A stretch of DNA of 12,585 nucleotides from CAG-791 sp963629395 (GTDB lineage Bacteria > Bacillota > Clostridia > Lachnospirales > Lachnospiraceae). A model generated the notes under the pieces. That model did no database searches, was not told the origin of the DNA, and saw nothing but the letters and a program-made list of their open reading frames with translations. Position numbers and translations under genes: made by a program. Positions 12,547 to 12,585 of the stretch are shown here, one piece after another (the stretch's first letter is position 1; each line of letters opens with the position of its first letter). The stretch covers positions 1-12,585 of the forward strand of contig CAVGIV010000068.1 in the NCBI GenBank assembly GCA_963629395.1, written 5' to 3'.

Positions 12547-12585
12547 ATGTTTTTTCTCCTCATTTTCGGAATGATAAATTCAACG

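Noticed and set aside
1..12585. CRISPR arrays, tRNA or rRNA genes, insertion sequences, phage genes or toxin-antitoxin pairs
   Set aside because: I looked for regular repeats, cloverleaf-like segments, transposase or integrase motifs and small overlapping gene pairs and saw none.

Overview
The window reads as a chromosomal segment of a low-to-mid GC Bacillota, most likely a gut-type anaerobe of the Lachnospiraceae, Erysipelotrichaceae or a relative. This is inferred from strong AGGAGG ribosome sites, a single-chain EIIBCA sucrose PTS, CcpA-type cre boxes, a SorC regulator and GGDEF proteins with Cache or tandem PAS-like sensors. No rRNA, tRNA, CRISPR array, transposase or integrase is visible, so taxonomy below phylum is a guess. 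Two blocks of N (4231-4494 and 6002-6292) hide the middle of two genes.

Left region (1-2594). The first eight codons of a leftward gene with its own promoter run off the left edge. Next comes a leftward PrpF-family isomerase gene (148-1290) closed by a clear intrinsic terminator. It is divergent from a rightward SorC-family regulator (1623-2594). The 332-bp divergent region carries several related TTTGTSAC and TCAC-N4-GTGA elements that look like regulator binding sites. A membrane-bound diguanylate cyclase (2591-4060, leftward) meets the regulator tail to tail, and their stop codons overlap.

Centre (4106-10072). A small conserved hypothetical gene interrupted by N (4106-4597) is followed, across a hairpin terminator, by a leftward sucrose operon. 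In transcription order this is scrR (LacI-type regulator), scrA (PTS EIIBCA), scrB (GH32 sucrose-6-phosphate hydrolase) and scrK (PfkB fructokinase). Sucrose would be imported and phosphorylated by ScrA, hydrolysed by ScrB to glucose-6-phosphate and fructose, and the fructose phosphorylated by ScrK. The scrA leader has a near-perfect LacI-type operator that also matches the CcpA cre consensus. scrA/scrB are 7 bp apart and scrB/scrK overlap by 11 bp, which suggests translational coupling.

Right region (10108-12546). A soluble GGDEF protein with three repeated PAS-like modules (10108-11901) lies 35 bp upstream of scrR on the same strand and has a good promoter of its own. It may be co-transcribed with scrR. 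The last gene is a YbaK/EbsC-type aminoacyl-tRNA editing protein (12064-12546).

Most of the window is ordinary carbon metabolism. The most interesting theme is the pairing of two apparently active diguanylate cyclases with the sucrose operon: one sits directly upstream of scrR, and the other has a cre-like box inside its promoter. This suggests, but does not prove, a link between sugar supply and c-di-GMP.
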